Shown: positions 1 through 5,888 of the stretch, piece after piece | Layout of the letters: the number at the start of each line of letters is the position of its first letter | How positions within the stretch are numbered: position 1 is the first letter of the stretch | Assembly (NCBI GenBank): GCA_046049665.1 | Contig: JBJOQW010000113.1 | Span: 1 to 14,520, forward strand | DNA from: JAAFHS01 sp046049665 | GTDB taxonomy: Bacteria; Pseudomonadota; Alphaproteobacteria; Rhodobacterales; Rhodobacteraceae | Direction of reading: 5' to 3' | DNA length: 14,520 nucleotides | Translations under genes and position numbers: made by a program | The notes under the pieces: model-generated | The model's input: only the letters and a program-made list of their open reading frames with translations | Databases searched by the model: none | What the model was told of the DNA's origin: nothing

Positions 1-1538
1 ATATCTACCCGCCCGAACCTTCGATGCGGATCATCGCGGACATCATCGAATTCACCGCGAAAGAGATGCCCAAGTTCAACTCCATCTCCATCTCCGGCTA
101 TCACATGCAGGAGGCGGGCGCGAACCTTGTGCAGGAACTGGCCTTCACGCTGGCCGATGGCAAGGAATATGTGAAGACCGCCCTGCAACGCGGCATGAGT
201 GTTGACGATTTTGCCCCGCGCCTGTCGTTCTTCTTTGCCATCGGCATGAACTTCTTCATGGAGGCGGCCAAGCTGCGGGCGGCTCGGCTGCTCTGGCACC
301 GGGTGATGGCGGGGTTCGGGGCGCAAAAGGCGGAAAGCCTGATGTTGCGGACGCATTGTCAGACAAGTGGTGTGAGCTTGCAGGAACAGGATCCCTACAA
401 CAACGTGGTGCGCACAGCCTATGAGGCGATGGCGGCGGTGTTGGGGGGGACGCAATCGCTGCATACGAATTCGCTGGACGAAGCGGTGGCCCTGCCATCG
501 GATTTCGCGGCGCGGATTGCGCGGAACACGCAGCTGATCTTGCAAGAGGAAACGGGGGTGACGCGGGTCGTCGATCCGCTGGCGGGGTCCTACTACGTAG
601 AGGCGCTGACGGCAGAGCTGGCCGACAAGGCCTGGGCGCTGATGGAGGAAGTGGATGCGCTGGGGGGCATGACGAAGGCGGTGGCGAGTGGGATGCCAAA
701 GCTGCGGATCGAGGAATCTGCGGCGCGGCGGCAGGCGCTGGTGGACCGGGGGGAAGAGGTGGTTGTGGGGGTGAACAAGTACCGGCTGGCGGAAGAGGCC
801 GAGCTGGACATTCGGTCGATCGACAATGCGGCGGTGCGCGATGCGCAGGTGGCGCGGCTGAAAGCGGTGCGAGCGGGGCGCGATGGGGCGGCTTGCGCGG
901 CGGCATTGTCAGCGGTGACGCAGACTGCGCGAGATGGCGGAAACCTTTTGGCGGCAGCGGTGGCGGCGGCGCGGGCGCGGGCGACGGTCGGCGAGATTTC
1001 GGATGCGATGGAGGCGGTGTTCGGGCGGCACGCGGCAGCGGTGCAGACCCTATCCGGGGTCTATGGTGCCGCAAGTGAGGGGGATGCCGATTTTGCGGGT
1101 GCCGTTGCAGAAGTGGCGGCGTTTGTGAAGGCCAAGGGCAGGCCACCGAAGATGCTGGTGGTCAAGATGGGGCAGGACGGGCATGACCGGGGGGCCAAGG
1201 TGATTGCCGGGGCCTTTGGAGATATCGGGTTTGAGGTGACGGTGGGCGCGCTGTTCCAGACGCCGGAGGAAGCGGCAGCGCTGGCGGGTGAGCTGGGTGT
1301 GGATGTGGTGGGAATTTCATCACAGGCGGCGGGGCATATGACGCTGGCACCGAAACTGGTGCAGGCCTTGCGGGCGGGGGGGGATATGACGACGCAGGTG
1401 ATCTGCGGCGGCGTCATTCCGGCGCAGGATTACAATTACCTCAAACAGCATGGGATCAGGGCGGTGTTCGGGCCGGGCACGAACATTCCGGCAGCAGCGC
1501 GGGAAGTTGTTGGGCTGATCCGGGGGGCGTTGGGTTAG
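1..1538 (+). CDS. bhbA: Methylmalonyl-CoA mutase, C-terminal part (5' truncated by window)
   Basis: Adenosylcobalamin-dependent mutase interconverting methylmalonyl-CoA and succinyl-CoA in cytosolic propionyl-CoA metabolism. The frame is open from base 3 and enters mid-protein with a YPPEPS stretch, so roughly 200 N-terminal residues lie outside; 511 codons are visible against about 710 for the family. Visible landmarks are the active-site SGYHMQEAGA block (His codon 102-104), the CoA-barrel segment around QTSGVSLQEQDPYNN, GGTQSLHTN, and in the C-terminal B12 domain the DGHDRG motif, with the cobalt-ligating His at 1182-1184. The ending, GGVIP then VFGPGTNIP, is that of mutase large subunits. 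Closely related ethylmalonyl-CoA mutase is the main alternative; the sequence looks closer to Rhodobacter methylmalonyl-CoA mutase as I remember it. The symbol bhbA is the Rhodobacter name; scpA and mcmA are also used. The protein appears intact to its stop. Confidence 0.92.
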   Translation, partial: IYPPEPSMRIIADIIEFTAKEMPKFNSISISGYHMQEAGANLVQELAFTLADGKEYVKTALQRGMSVDDFAPRLSFFFAIGMNFFMEAAKLRAARLLWHRVMAGFGAQKAESLMLRTHCQTSGVSLQEQDPYNNVVRTAYEAMAAVLGGTQSLHTNSLDEAVALPSDFAARIARNTQLILQEETGVTRVVDPLAGSYYVEALTAELADKAWALMEEVDALGGMTKAVASGMPKLRIEESAARRQALVDRGEEVVVGVNKYRLAEEAELDIRSIDNAAVRDAQVARLKAVRAGRDGAACAAALSAVTQTARDGGNLLAAAVAAARARATVGEISDAMEAVFGRHAAAVQTLSGVYGAASEGDADFAGAVAEVAAFVKAKGRPPKMLVVKMGQDGHDRGAKVIAGAFGDIGFEVTVGALFQTPEEAAALAGELGVDVVGISSQAAGHMTLAPKLVQALRAGGDMTTQVICGGVIPAQDYNYLKQHGIRAVFGPGTNIPAAAREVVGLIRGALG

Positions 1539-1970
1539 GTGAAAGGGGTGGACTGGCAACAGACCTTGCGTGGCAAGGATTGGCAGGCTGCGACCGGTGC
1601 CCAGAAAGCATCCGTAAGGGCGCTGATAGCAGCATCTGAAAATGCTTTGCCTGCGGATTACCTTGATTTCCTGAGCTTTAGTAATGGTGGCCAAGGCGAA
1701 CTTGCGGAGCAACCACTTTGGCTTGTGCTGCATGATGCGGAGTTTGTAACCAACCTTCTGAAAGACCCCACTCGGAAAGATTACTTTCCTGGCTTTGTGC
1801 AGATCGGCAGCAATGGTGCTGGTGAAGCTATTGCATTTGACTTTCGCCCCGACAGTGCGGGCGGCATCGTTTACTTCGACATGGTTAATTCTGATCTGCC
1901 GGAAAGCGTTGTGCCACTTGCTGCGTCTTTCACGCAGCTAATGGCATTTTTGCTACCGCGGGTCGCGTGA
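1539..1970 (+). CDS. SMI1/KNR4 (SUKH) family protein, orphan immunity-type
   Basis: A 143-residue protein with the SUKH-fold pattern: an N-terminal LPADYLDFLSFSNGG block (about residues 37-51), then GFVQIGSNGAGEAIAFDFRP (about 85-104), a GIVYFDM strand, and a C-terminal VPLAASFTQLMAFL helix. Many SUKH proteins are immunity proteins for nuclease or deaminase toxins in contact-dependent systems; others have unrelated roles, so this one's function is not known. No ATG lies near the N-terminus. GTG at 1539 directly abuts the mutase stop codon; GTG at 1548 is equally plausible because AGGTG at 1537-1541 would be its ribosome binding site. Base composition differs from the neighbours: a hand count of 1621-1920 gives 151 G+C of 300, while sampled 60-base lines of the mutase give 68-75%. 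This suggests transfer. No toxin gene is visible nearby. Confidence 0.8.
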   Translation: MKGVDWQQTLRGKDWQAATGAQKASVRALIAASENALPADYLDFLSFSNGGQGELAEQPLWLVLHDAEFVTNLLKDPTRKDYFPGFVQIGSNGAGEAIAFDFRPDSAGGIVYFDMVNSDLPESVVPLAASFTQLMAFLLPRVA

Positions 1971-2040
1971 GCTTTAGCACTGTATGCGGCGAGTTCATTC
2001 CGTGTCTGACCGGACAAGGCGGCATCTCTTTGAAAAGGCG

Positions 2041-2107
2041 GCTCATCCAGCTTAACAGCTGTCTTCGCAGCATCGGAAAGCAAAGACAGCTGTCAAGCTG
2101 GACGAGC
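2041..2107. terminator. 25-bp near-perfect inverted repeat; probable terminator for the minus-strand regulator gene
   Basis: Left arm 2041-2065 and right arm 2083-2107 are complementary at 23 of 25 positions around a 17-base loop. The mismatches (2045/2103 and 2054/2094) are A-C on the plus strand, so in minus-strand RNA both become G-U wobbles and the stem is continuous. The hairpin starts 20 bases after the stop of the minus-strand MarR-family gene, and minus-strand TTTT lies at 2033-2036, four bases beyond the stem. It also lies 70 bases after the convergent SUKH gene. A terminator, perhaps serving both genes, is the simplest reading; the stem is unusually long for that. Confidence 0.5.
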
Positions 2108-2126
2108 GCAAACAGGCAATCATAGC

Positions 2127-2624
2127 CTAATAAATATACCTGATCTGTTCGGTCCAGAACCGTTCCATCCGTTTGAGCGAACGGTTGATGTCATCAATCC
2201 CTTCCGCCCCCATCACCCCGCGCTTTTCCAGCGTTTCCGAGTGTTTTGCGAACAGGTCGACCAGCGCTTCGCGCACGCGGCGGCCTTTTTCGGTCAGGCG
2301 CACGCGCACAGAGCGGCGGTCAATTTCGCTGCGCTGATGGTGCATGTAGCCCAGTTCGACCAGCTTCTTCAGGTTGTAGCTGACATTGCTGCCCTGATAG
2401 TAGCCGCGCGATTTCAGCTCACCCGCCGTCACCTCATTCTCGCCAATGTTGAACACCAGCAGTGCTTGCACGGCATTGATCTCCAGAATGCGCAGACGTT
2501 CGAATTCATCCTTGACCACATCCAGCAGCAGGCGGTGCAGCCGTTCGATCAGCGACAGGTTTTCAAGATAGCAGCCAAAAAAGGCTTTTTGCGTGCCGTC
2601 AAGCAGCGGTTCATGCAGTGACAT
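2127..2624 (-). CDS. MarR-family winged-helix transcriptional regulator (LdtR/PetP-like)
   Basis: A 165-residue DNA-binding regulator, cytosolic and expected to be dimeric. The winged helix-turn-helix is clear: a helix with EINAVQALLVFNIG (48-61), TAGELKSRGYYQGSNVSYNLKKL with the recognition helix at about 79-90, and a wing with the family's DRRSVRVRLTEKG at 102-114. N- and C-terminal helices would form the dimer interface. From memory the sequence resembles the alphaproteobacterial LdtR/PetP branch, which includes LdtR of Liberibacter and PetP of Rhodobacter capsulatus. The partner genes of those proteins (an L,D-transpeptidase or the response regulator petR) are not adjacent here, so the target is unknown. 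The start is supported by GGAGAG just upstream of ATG. It lies 85 bases downstream of sdhE on the same strand, so it could share that transcript or have its own promoter. Confidence 0.9.
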   Translation of the reverse strand: MSLHEPLLDGTQKAFFGCYLENLSLIERLHRLLLDVVKDEFERLRILEINAVQALLVFNIGENEVTAGELKSRGYYQGSNVSYNLKKLVELGYMHHQRSEIDRRSVRVRLTEKGRRVREALVDLFAKHSETLEKRGVMGAEGIDDINRSLKRMERFWTEQIRYIY

Positions 2625-2709
2625 AAGGGGCTCTCCACCAGATCAACTTTGGCAGAGAATCAGCACAAACCAAAAACATTCGGTAAACTCGCGGCGAATT
2701 CGTGAAAAT

Positions 2710-2979
2710 TCAGCGCATAAGGCGCGCGGTGGCAAAGCGGGCGATATCAGACAGAAGGGGGGCGAGGGCGGCAGGGGGGGCGGCCTGACCCAGGATCCAG
2801 GGCAGCAGGTCCTGATCATTTTCGTTCAGAAGCGTATCGTAGGTGGCAAGGGTGGCCTCATCCATCTGTGCCAGACGCGCGTCGGCGAAGGGGCCAAGGA
2901 TCAGGTCCATTTCCTTGGTGCCACGCCGCCATGAGCGCATGGACAGGCGTTTGAGGCGGGCATCATACGTTTCTGACAT
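2710..2979 (-). CDS. sdhE: FAD assembly factor SdhE (succinate dehydrogenase assembly factor 2)
   Basis: A small cytosolic protein of 89 residues that promotes covalent attachment of FAD to the succinate dehydrogenase flavoprotein. The N-terminal half carries the diagnostic RGxxE motif (RRGTKEMD, about residues 18-25) followed by DLILGPFAD, and a downstream helix with LLNENDQDLLPWILG, as in the SdhE/YgfY/SDH5 family of 80-100 residues. ATG at 2979 is preferred, since the protein begins MSETYDARLKRL like its homologues and a GCAGG lies about ten bases upstream. A longer frame to 3021 would add 14 unsupported residues and run towards aatA. It diverges from aatA across 59 bases. The alanine/leucine-rich C-terminal tail is ordinary for the family. 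Confidence 0.88.
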   Translation of the reverse strand: MSETYDARLKRLSMRSWRRGTKEMDLILGPFADARLAQMDEATLATYDTLLNENDQDLLPWILGQAAPPAALAPLLSDIARFATARLMR

Positions 2980-3038
2980 GGCTTGAACCTGCTGCAGGTG
3001 CCGCCTAGAAAGCGGCAGCATTAAAGGGAGAGAACGTC
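2980..3038. promoter_or_regulatory. Divergent intergenic region sdhE/aatA with two short dyads
   Basis: These 59 bases must hold the start signals of both divergent genes. A 13-base palindrome with six-base arms around a single T sits at 2987-2999. It is followed directly by a stem-loop at 2999-3017 (six-base arms TGCCGC and GCGGCA, seven-base loop). The aatA ribosome binding site GGGAGAG lies at 3026-3032. No convincing sigma-70 boxes are visible, so operator roles are inference only. Confidence 0.3.
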
Positions 3039-4241
3039 ATGGCCTTTCTGTCTGATACGCTGGGCCGGGTCAAACCGTCTGCGACGATTGCTGTCACGAA
3101 CAAGGCGCGCGAGTTGGCGGCGGCAGGGCGGGATATCATTGGCCTTGGGGCAGGTGAGCCGGATTTTGACACGCCACAGAATATCAAGGATGCGGCCAAG
3201 CGGGCGATTGACGCAGGCAAAACGAAATACACGGCGGTGGATGGCATTCCAGAGCTGAAGGCGGCGATCTGTGCAAAGTTCAAGCGCGAGAACGGTCTGA
3301 CCTATACGCCGAGCCAAGTGACGGTGGGCACGGGGGGCAAGCAGACGCTTTATAACGCGCTGATGGCGACGCTGAACGCAGGCGATGAGGTGATCATTCC
3401 GGCACCCTATTGGGTAAGCTATCCGGATATGGTGCAGCTGGCAGGCGGGGTGCCGGTGCCGGTTGTCTGCGGGATCGAATCGGAATTCAAGCTGACGGCG
3501 GCGCAGCTGGAGGCGGCGATTACGCCAAAGACGAAGTGGTTCATCTTCAACAGCCCGTCGAACCCGACAGGGGCGGGCTATACGCGGGATGAATTGAAGG
3601 CGCTGACGGATGTGCTTATGCGCCATCCACATGTGTGGATCATGTCGGATGACATGTATGAGCATCTGGTGTTCGATGATTTCAAGTTCTGCTCACCAGC
3701 GGAGATCGAACCGGGCCTGTATGACCGCACGCTGACGTGCAATGGCGTGTCAAAGGCCTATGCAATGACGGGCTGGCGGATTGGCTATGCGGCGGGGCCT
3801 GCGCATCTGATCAAGGCGATGGGGACGATTCAAAGTCAGTCGACATCAAACCCCTGTTCGGTGGCGCAATATGCGGCGTTGGAGGCGTTGAACGGGCCGC
3901 AGGAGTTTCTGGGGCCGTTCCGCGAGGCGTTTCAGCGCAGGCGCAATCTGGTGGTCGAGATGCTGAACAAGGCCGTGGGGATTGTGTGCCCAAAGCCGGA
4001 AGGAGCGTTTTATGTGTATCCGGACATCAGCGGCTGCATCGGCAAGGTGACGCCGAAGGGCGTGCGGATCACGGATGACGAGGTGTTCGCGACGGCGCTG
4101 CTGGAGGATACGGGGGTGGCGGTGGTGTTCGGGGCAGCGTTTGGCGTTTCGCCGAATTTCCGCGTAAGCTATGCGACATCGGATGAGGTCTTGACCGAGG
4201 CGTGCAAACGGATTCAAGCTTTCTGCGCAAGCCTTGCCTGA
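3039..4241 (+). CDS. aatA: Aspartate aminotransferase (class I, subgroup Ib; possibly also prephenate aminotransferase)
   Basis: A 400-residue fold-type I PLP enzyme moving the amino group between aspartate/glutamate and 2-oxo acids; relatives in this subgroup also transaminate prephenate for tyrosine/phenylalanine synthesis. Landmarks in order: LGAGEPDFDTP (36-46), the PLP-phosphate loop GTGGKQ (97-102), PAPYWVSYPD with the ring-stacking W125, SNPTG with N175, D204 and Y207 in SDDMY, the Schiff-base lysine K239 in SKAYAMTGWRIGY, and the carboxylate-binding arginine R375 in NFRVSYA. All key residues are present and the length is standard. GGGAGAG seven bases upstream supports the ATG. It is followed after nine bases by an unknown gene and so probably leads a three-gene transcript. 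Confidence 0.93.
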   Translation: MAFLSDTLGRVKPSATIAVTNKARELAAAGRDIIGLGAGEPDFDTPQNIKDAAKRAIDAGKTKYTAVDGIPELKAAICAKFKRENGLTYTPSQVTVGTGGKQTLYNALMATLNAGDEVIIPAPYWVSYPDMVQLAGGVPVPVVCGIESEFKLTAAQLEAAITPKTKWFIFNSPSNPTGAGYTRDELKALTDVLMRHPHVWIMSDDMYEHLVFDDFKFCSPAEIEPGLYDRTLTCNGVSKAYAMTGWRIGYAAGPAHLIKAMGTIQSQSTSNPCSVAQYAALEALNGPQEFLGPFREAFQRRRNLVVEMLNKAVGIVCPKPEGAFYVYPDISGCIGKVTPKGVRITDDEVFATALLEDTGVAVVFGAAFGVSPNFRVSYATSDEVLTEACKRIQAFCASLA

Positions 4242-4250
4242 AGGACCGCC

Positions 4251-4658
4251 ATGAACGAACTGCCGCCCTATTACTTTCGCATTCGTGAGAATGGCGCGGT
4301 GGTGTTCCGAGTGGATACGGAAAACCGCCAGCGACGGATCGATATGGAAGAGATTGCCACGGTCAACGTGAAGAACGGCAATATCAAGCCGCATGGTGAC
4401 CGGGTTCTAACAGCGGGTGAAGAGGCGCTGATCGCGGCATGGCTGGCAGAGCGGCAGGCGGTGCTGGCGGCGCGGGATGTGGATGATATCCTGCGGGCGG
4501 TTGACCACATGAACCTGACGACACAGTGGGCGCAGACAAAGGCAACGGATGCGCAGCTGGAAGAGGTGACGGACGCGCTTTTGCTGGCCATGCATGATCT
4601 GCGAACGGTGCTGGTGCGCAAAAAGGCCGAGCGTCTGCTGGAAAAAGACAGGACCTGA
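4251..4658 (+). CDS. Conserved protein of unknown function
   Basis: A 135-residue soluble protein I cannot place in a named family. The N-terminal half reads as a compact beta-rich domain (PPYYFRIRENGAVVFRVD, then RRIDMEEIATVNVKNGNIKPHG). The rest is strongly helical and charged (LTAGEEALIAAWLAERQAVLAARD, then a long helix ending LVRKKAERLLEKDRT). There is no signal peptide, membrane segment or cysteine pattern. It starts nine bases after aatA and ends two bases before the methyltransferase-like gene, so the three are probably co-transcribed. Its frame has the G/C-rich third positions of the neighbours, supporting a real gene. Function unknown; an adaptor or regulatory role is only a guess. 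Confidence 0.8.
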   Translation: MNELPPYYFRIRENGAVVFRVDTENRQRRIDMEEIATVNVKNGNIKPHGDRVLTAGEEALIAAWLAERQAVLAARDVDDILRAVDHMNLTTQWAQTKATDAQLEEVTDALLLAMHDLRTVLVRKKAERLLEKDRT

Positions 4659-4660
4659 CG

Positions 4661-5368
4661 ATGGTTTTACGAACCTTGACGGATGTGGTGGTGCGGCCGT
4701 TTGGCTATAAAACTGTTCGCACGCCAAAGGGTTTTCGTGTCTCGAAACGGCGCGCGGGCGAGCTTGTTTATCTGCACCGGTATGAAGGCGGGTATGACGA
4801 ATACCGCGACATGCAGATATTCACCAACAAACGGAAACTTGACAAGATATGGGCCGATGACGGGACTCTTGGGGCGGTTGCGGCCTATATCAGCGAACGT
4901 GGTGGCGCGAAGCGGGGCATATGTCACGGGGCACGCAACGGTTATGAAGTGGGCAAGCTGCGGGCGTTAACGGGCGGCGACGTGATCGGGACGGATATTT
5001 CTGATACGGCCACGCAGTTTCCAAACATGGTGGTTTGGGATTTTCATAAAGTGAACCCGGATTGGGCGGGCGCGTTTGACTTTGTCTATACCAATTCGCT
5101 GGATCAGGCGATGGAACCGGATCGTGCACTGGCGTCCTGGGCGCAACAGTTGGCGCCGGGGGGCTGCATCTTTATTGAACATACGATGGGACATTCCGCG
5201 ACAGGCGCATCGGAAATGGATCCTTTCGGCGCACACCCTATGTGTATGCCCTATCTGTTTTTCAAATGGGGTCGCGGCAAATATCGTTTGACGGAAATCC
5301 TTGAGCCGGGAAAGAAGTCGAACAACGGGCGCGATGTCTGGCTATTCGTGCTTGAGCGTGAGGGCTGA
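4661..5368 (+). CDS. SAM-dependent methyltransferase-like protein
   Basis: A 235-residue Rossmann-like protein of class I methyltransferase type. The SAM-site region is unusual: instead of a standard acidic-GxGxG loop it has RGICHGARNGYEVGKL (about residues 85-100). This is followed by DVIGTDISDTATQFPNMV, whose acidic residue would bind the ribose, then FDFVYTNSLDQAMEP and the post-core LAPGGCIFIEHTMG. An N-terminal segment of about 70 residues (LVYLHRYEGGYDEYRDMQIFTN) precedes the core, and the C-terminal part is a cap ending DVWLFVLERE. The substrate is unknown. The ATG lies two bases after the stop of the preceding gene, which suggests coupling. Composition is somewhat lower in GC than the neighbours (hand count 204 of 360 in 4681-5040). 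The 40-base gap to the convergent acetyltransferase gene shows no clear terminator. Confidence 0.78.
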   Translation: MVLRTLTDVVVRPFGYKTVRTPKGFRVSKRRAGELVYLHRYEGGYDEYRDMQIFTNKRKLDKIWADDGTLGAVAAYISERGGAKRGICHGARNGYEVGKLRALTGGDVIGTDISDTATQFPNMVVWDFHKVNPDWAGAFDFVYTNSLDQAMEPDRALASWAQQLAPGGCIFIEHTMGHSATGASEMDPFGAHPMCMPYLFFKWGRGKYRLTEILEPGKKSNNGRDVWLFVLEREG

Positions 5369-5408
5369 GCATCCGGTTGGTGGTCTATGTGCTTGCGCAG
5401 CTTGCGGG

Positions 5409-5888
5409 TCAGCCAAGACGTTTGCCAAACTCGGTAACATCCAGCATCACCGGCGGATCAAACCCGTCGGCGGGCACGGCGAGTTCGCGCAAGGCCTGCC
5501 AGCCCGCGCGCTGGTAAAAGCGCATGGCGCGCAGATTGCCGGTGACGCAGACAAGGCGGGCGTCTTTGATGCCCGCCGCTAACAAGCGGCTTTCGCCATC
5601 GGCCAGCAGGCCTGCCGCCAGACCCGTGCCACGCGCGGCGGGTACGACGAACAGAAGGTCGATCTCATCGCCATCTGTCAGGCACATGCCAAGCGGTTGG
5701 CCGGGCGGGCCCGCCACTCGCAGGCCACTGCCCAGACCGGGCGTTTTGGCCAGAAAGTAGTCGGCAGTGCGGGCCGCTACGACAACGGCAGGCGTATGCG
5801 CGCCATGTCCGTCATGCCAGCCCTGATGCCACAGGGCAGCAAGGGCGGCATGGTCAGTCGGTTGTGCCAGACGCGCGGGCCAGATCAC
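5409..5888 (-). CDS. GNAT-family N-acetyltransferase
   Basis: A 159-residue acetyltransferase that would transfer an acetyl group from acetyl-CoA to an unidentified amine. Motif A is seen as IDLLFVVPAARGTGLAAGLL, in which the ARGTGLA loop (about 85-91) fits the pyrophosphate-binding Q/RxxGxG/A consensus, and motif B as GNLRAMRFYQRAGW (117-130). Start choice: the frame continues 29 codons upstream, but those lie inside tldD and look like shadow sequence. GTG at 5888 overlaps the tldD stop as GTGA and gives an N-terminus beginning at the first GNAT strand (VIWPARLAQPTD), so translational coupling is likely. It is the last gene of the minus-strand group with tldD and the alpha/beta hydrolase. 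Substrate unknown. Confidence 0.87.
   Translation of the reverse strand: MIWPARLAQPTDHAALAALWHQGWHDGHGAHTPAVVVAARTADYFLAKTPGLGSGLRVAGPPGQPLGMCLTDGDEIDLLFVVPAARGTGLAAGLLADGESRLLAAGIKDARLVCVTGNLRAMRFYQRAGWQALRELAVPADGFDPPVMLDVTEFGKRLG

Noticed and set aside
256..1146. Long minus-strand open frame opposite the mutase gene
   Set aside because: It encodes a proline/serine/arginine-rich low-complexity protein, the usual antisense shadow of GC-rich coding DNA, while the plus strand carries an unmistakable mutase.
1871..2083. Minus-strand 70-codon frame overlapping the SUKH gene end and part of the inverted repeat
   Set aside because: No upstream ribosome binding site or domain is apparent and it overlaps the better supported SUKH gene; it was considered as a transposase remnant, but nothing specific supports that.
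2041..2107. Terminal inverted repeat of an insertion sequence
   Set aside because: The arms are only 17 bases apart with no transposase and no flanking target duplication seen, so a hairpin is a better description.
2593..2934. Plus-strand 113-codon frame over the MarR/sdhE gap
   Set aside because: Gly/Arg/Gln-rich shadow opposite sdhE, which has the RGxxE motif.
5369..5408. Terminator between the convergent methyltransferase-like and acetyltransferase genes
   Set aside because: Only a short direct repeat of GCTTGCG and 4-bp stems are present, with no T run; not enough to call.
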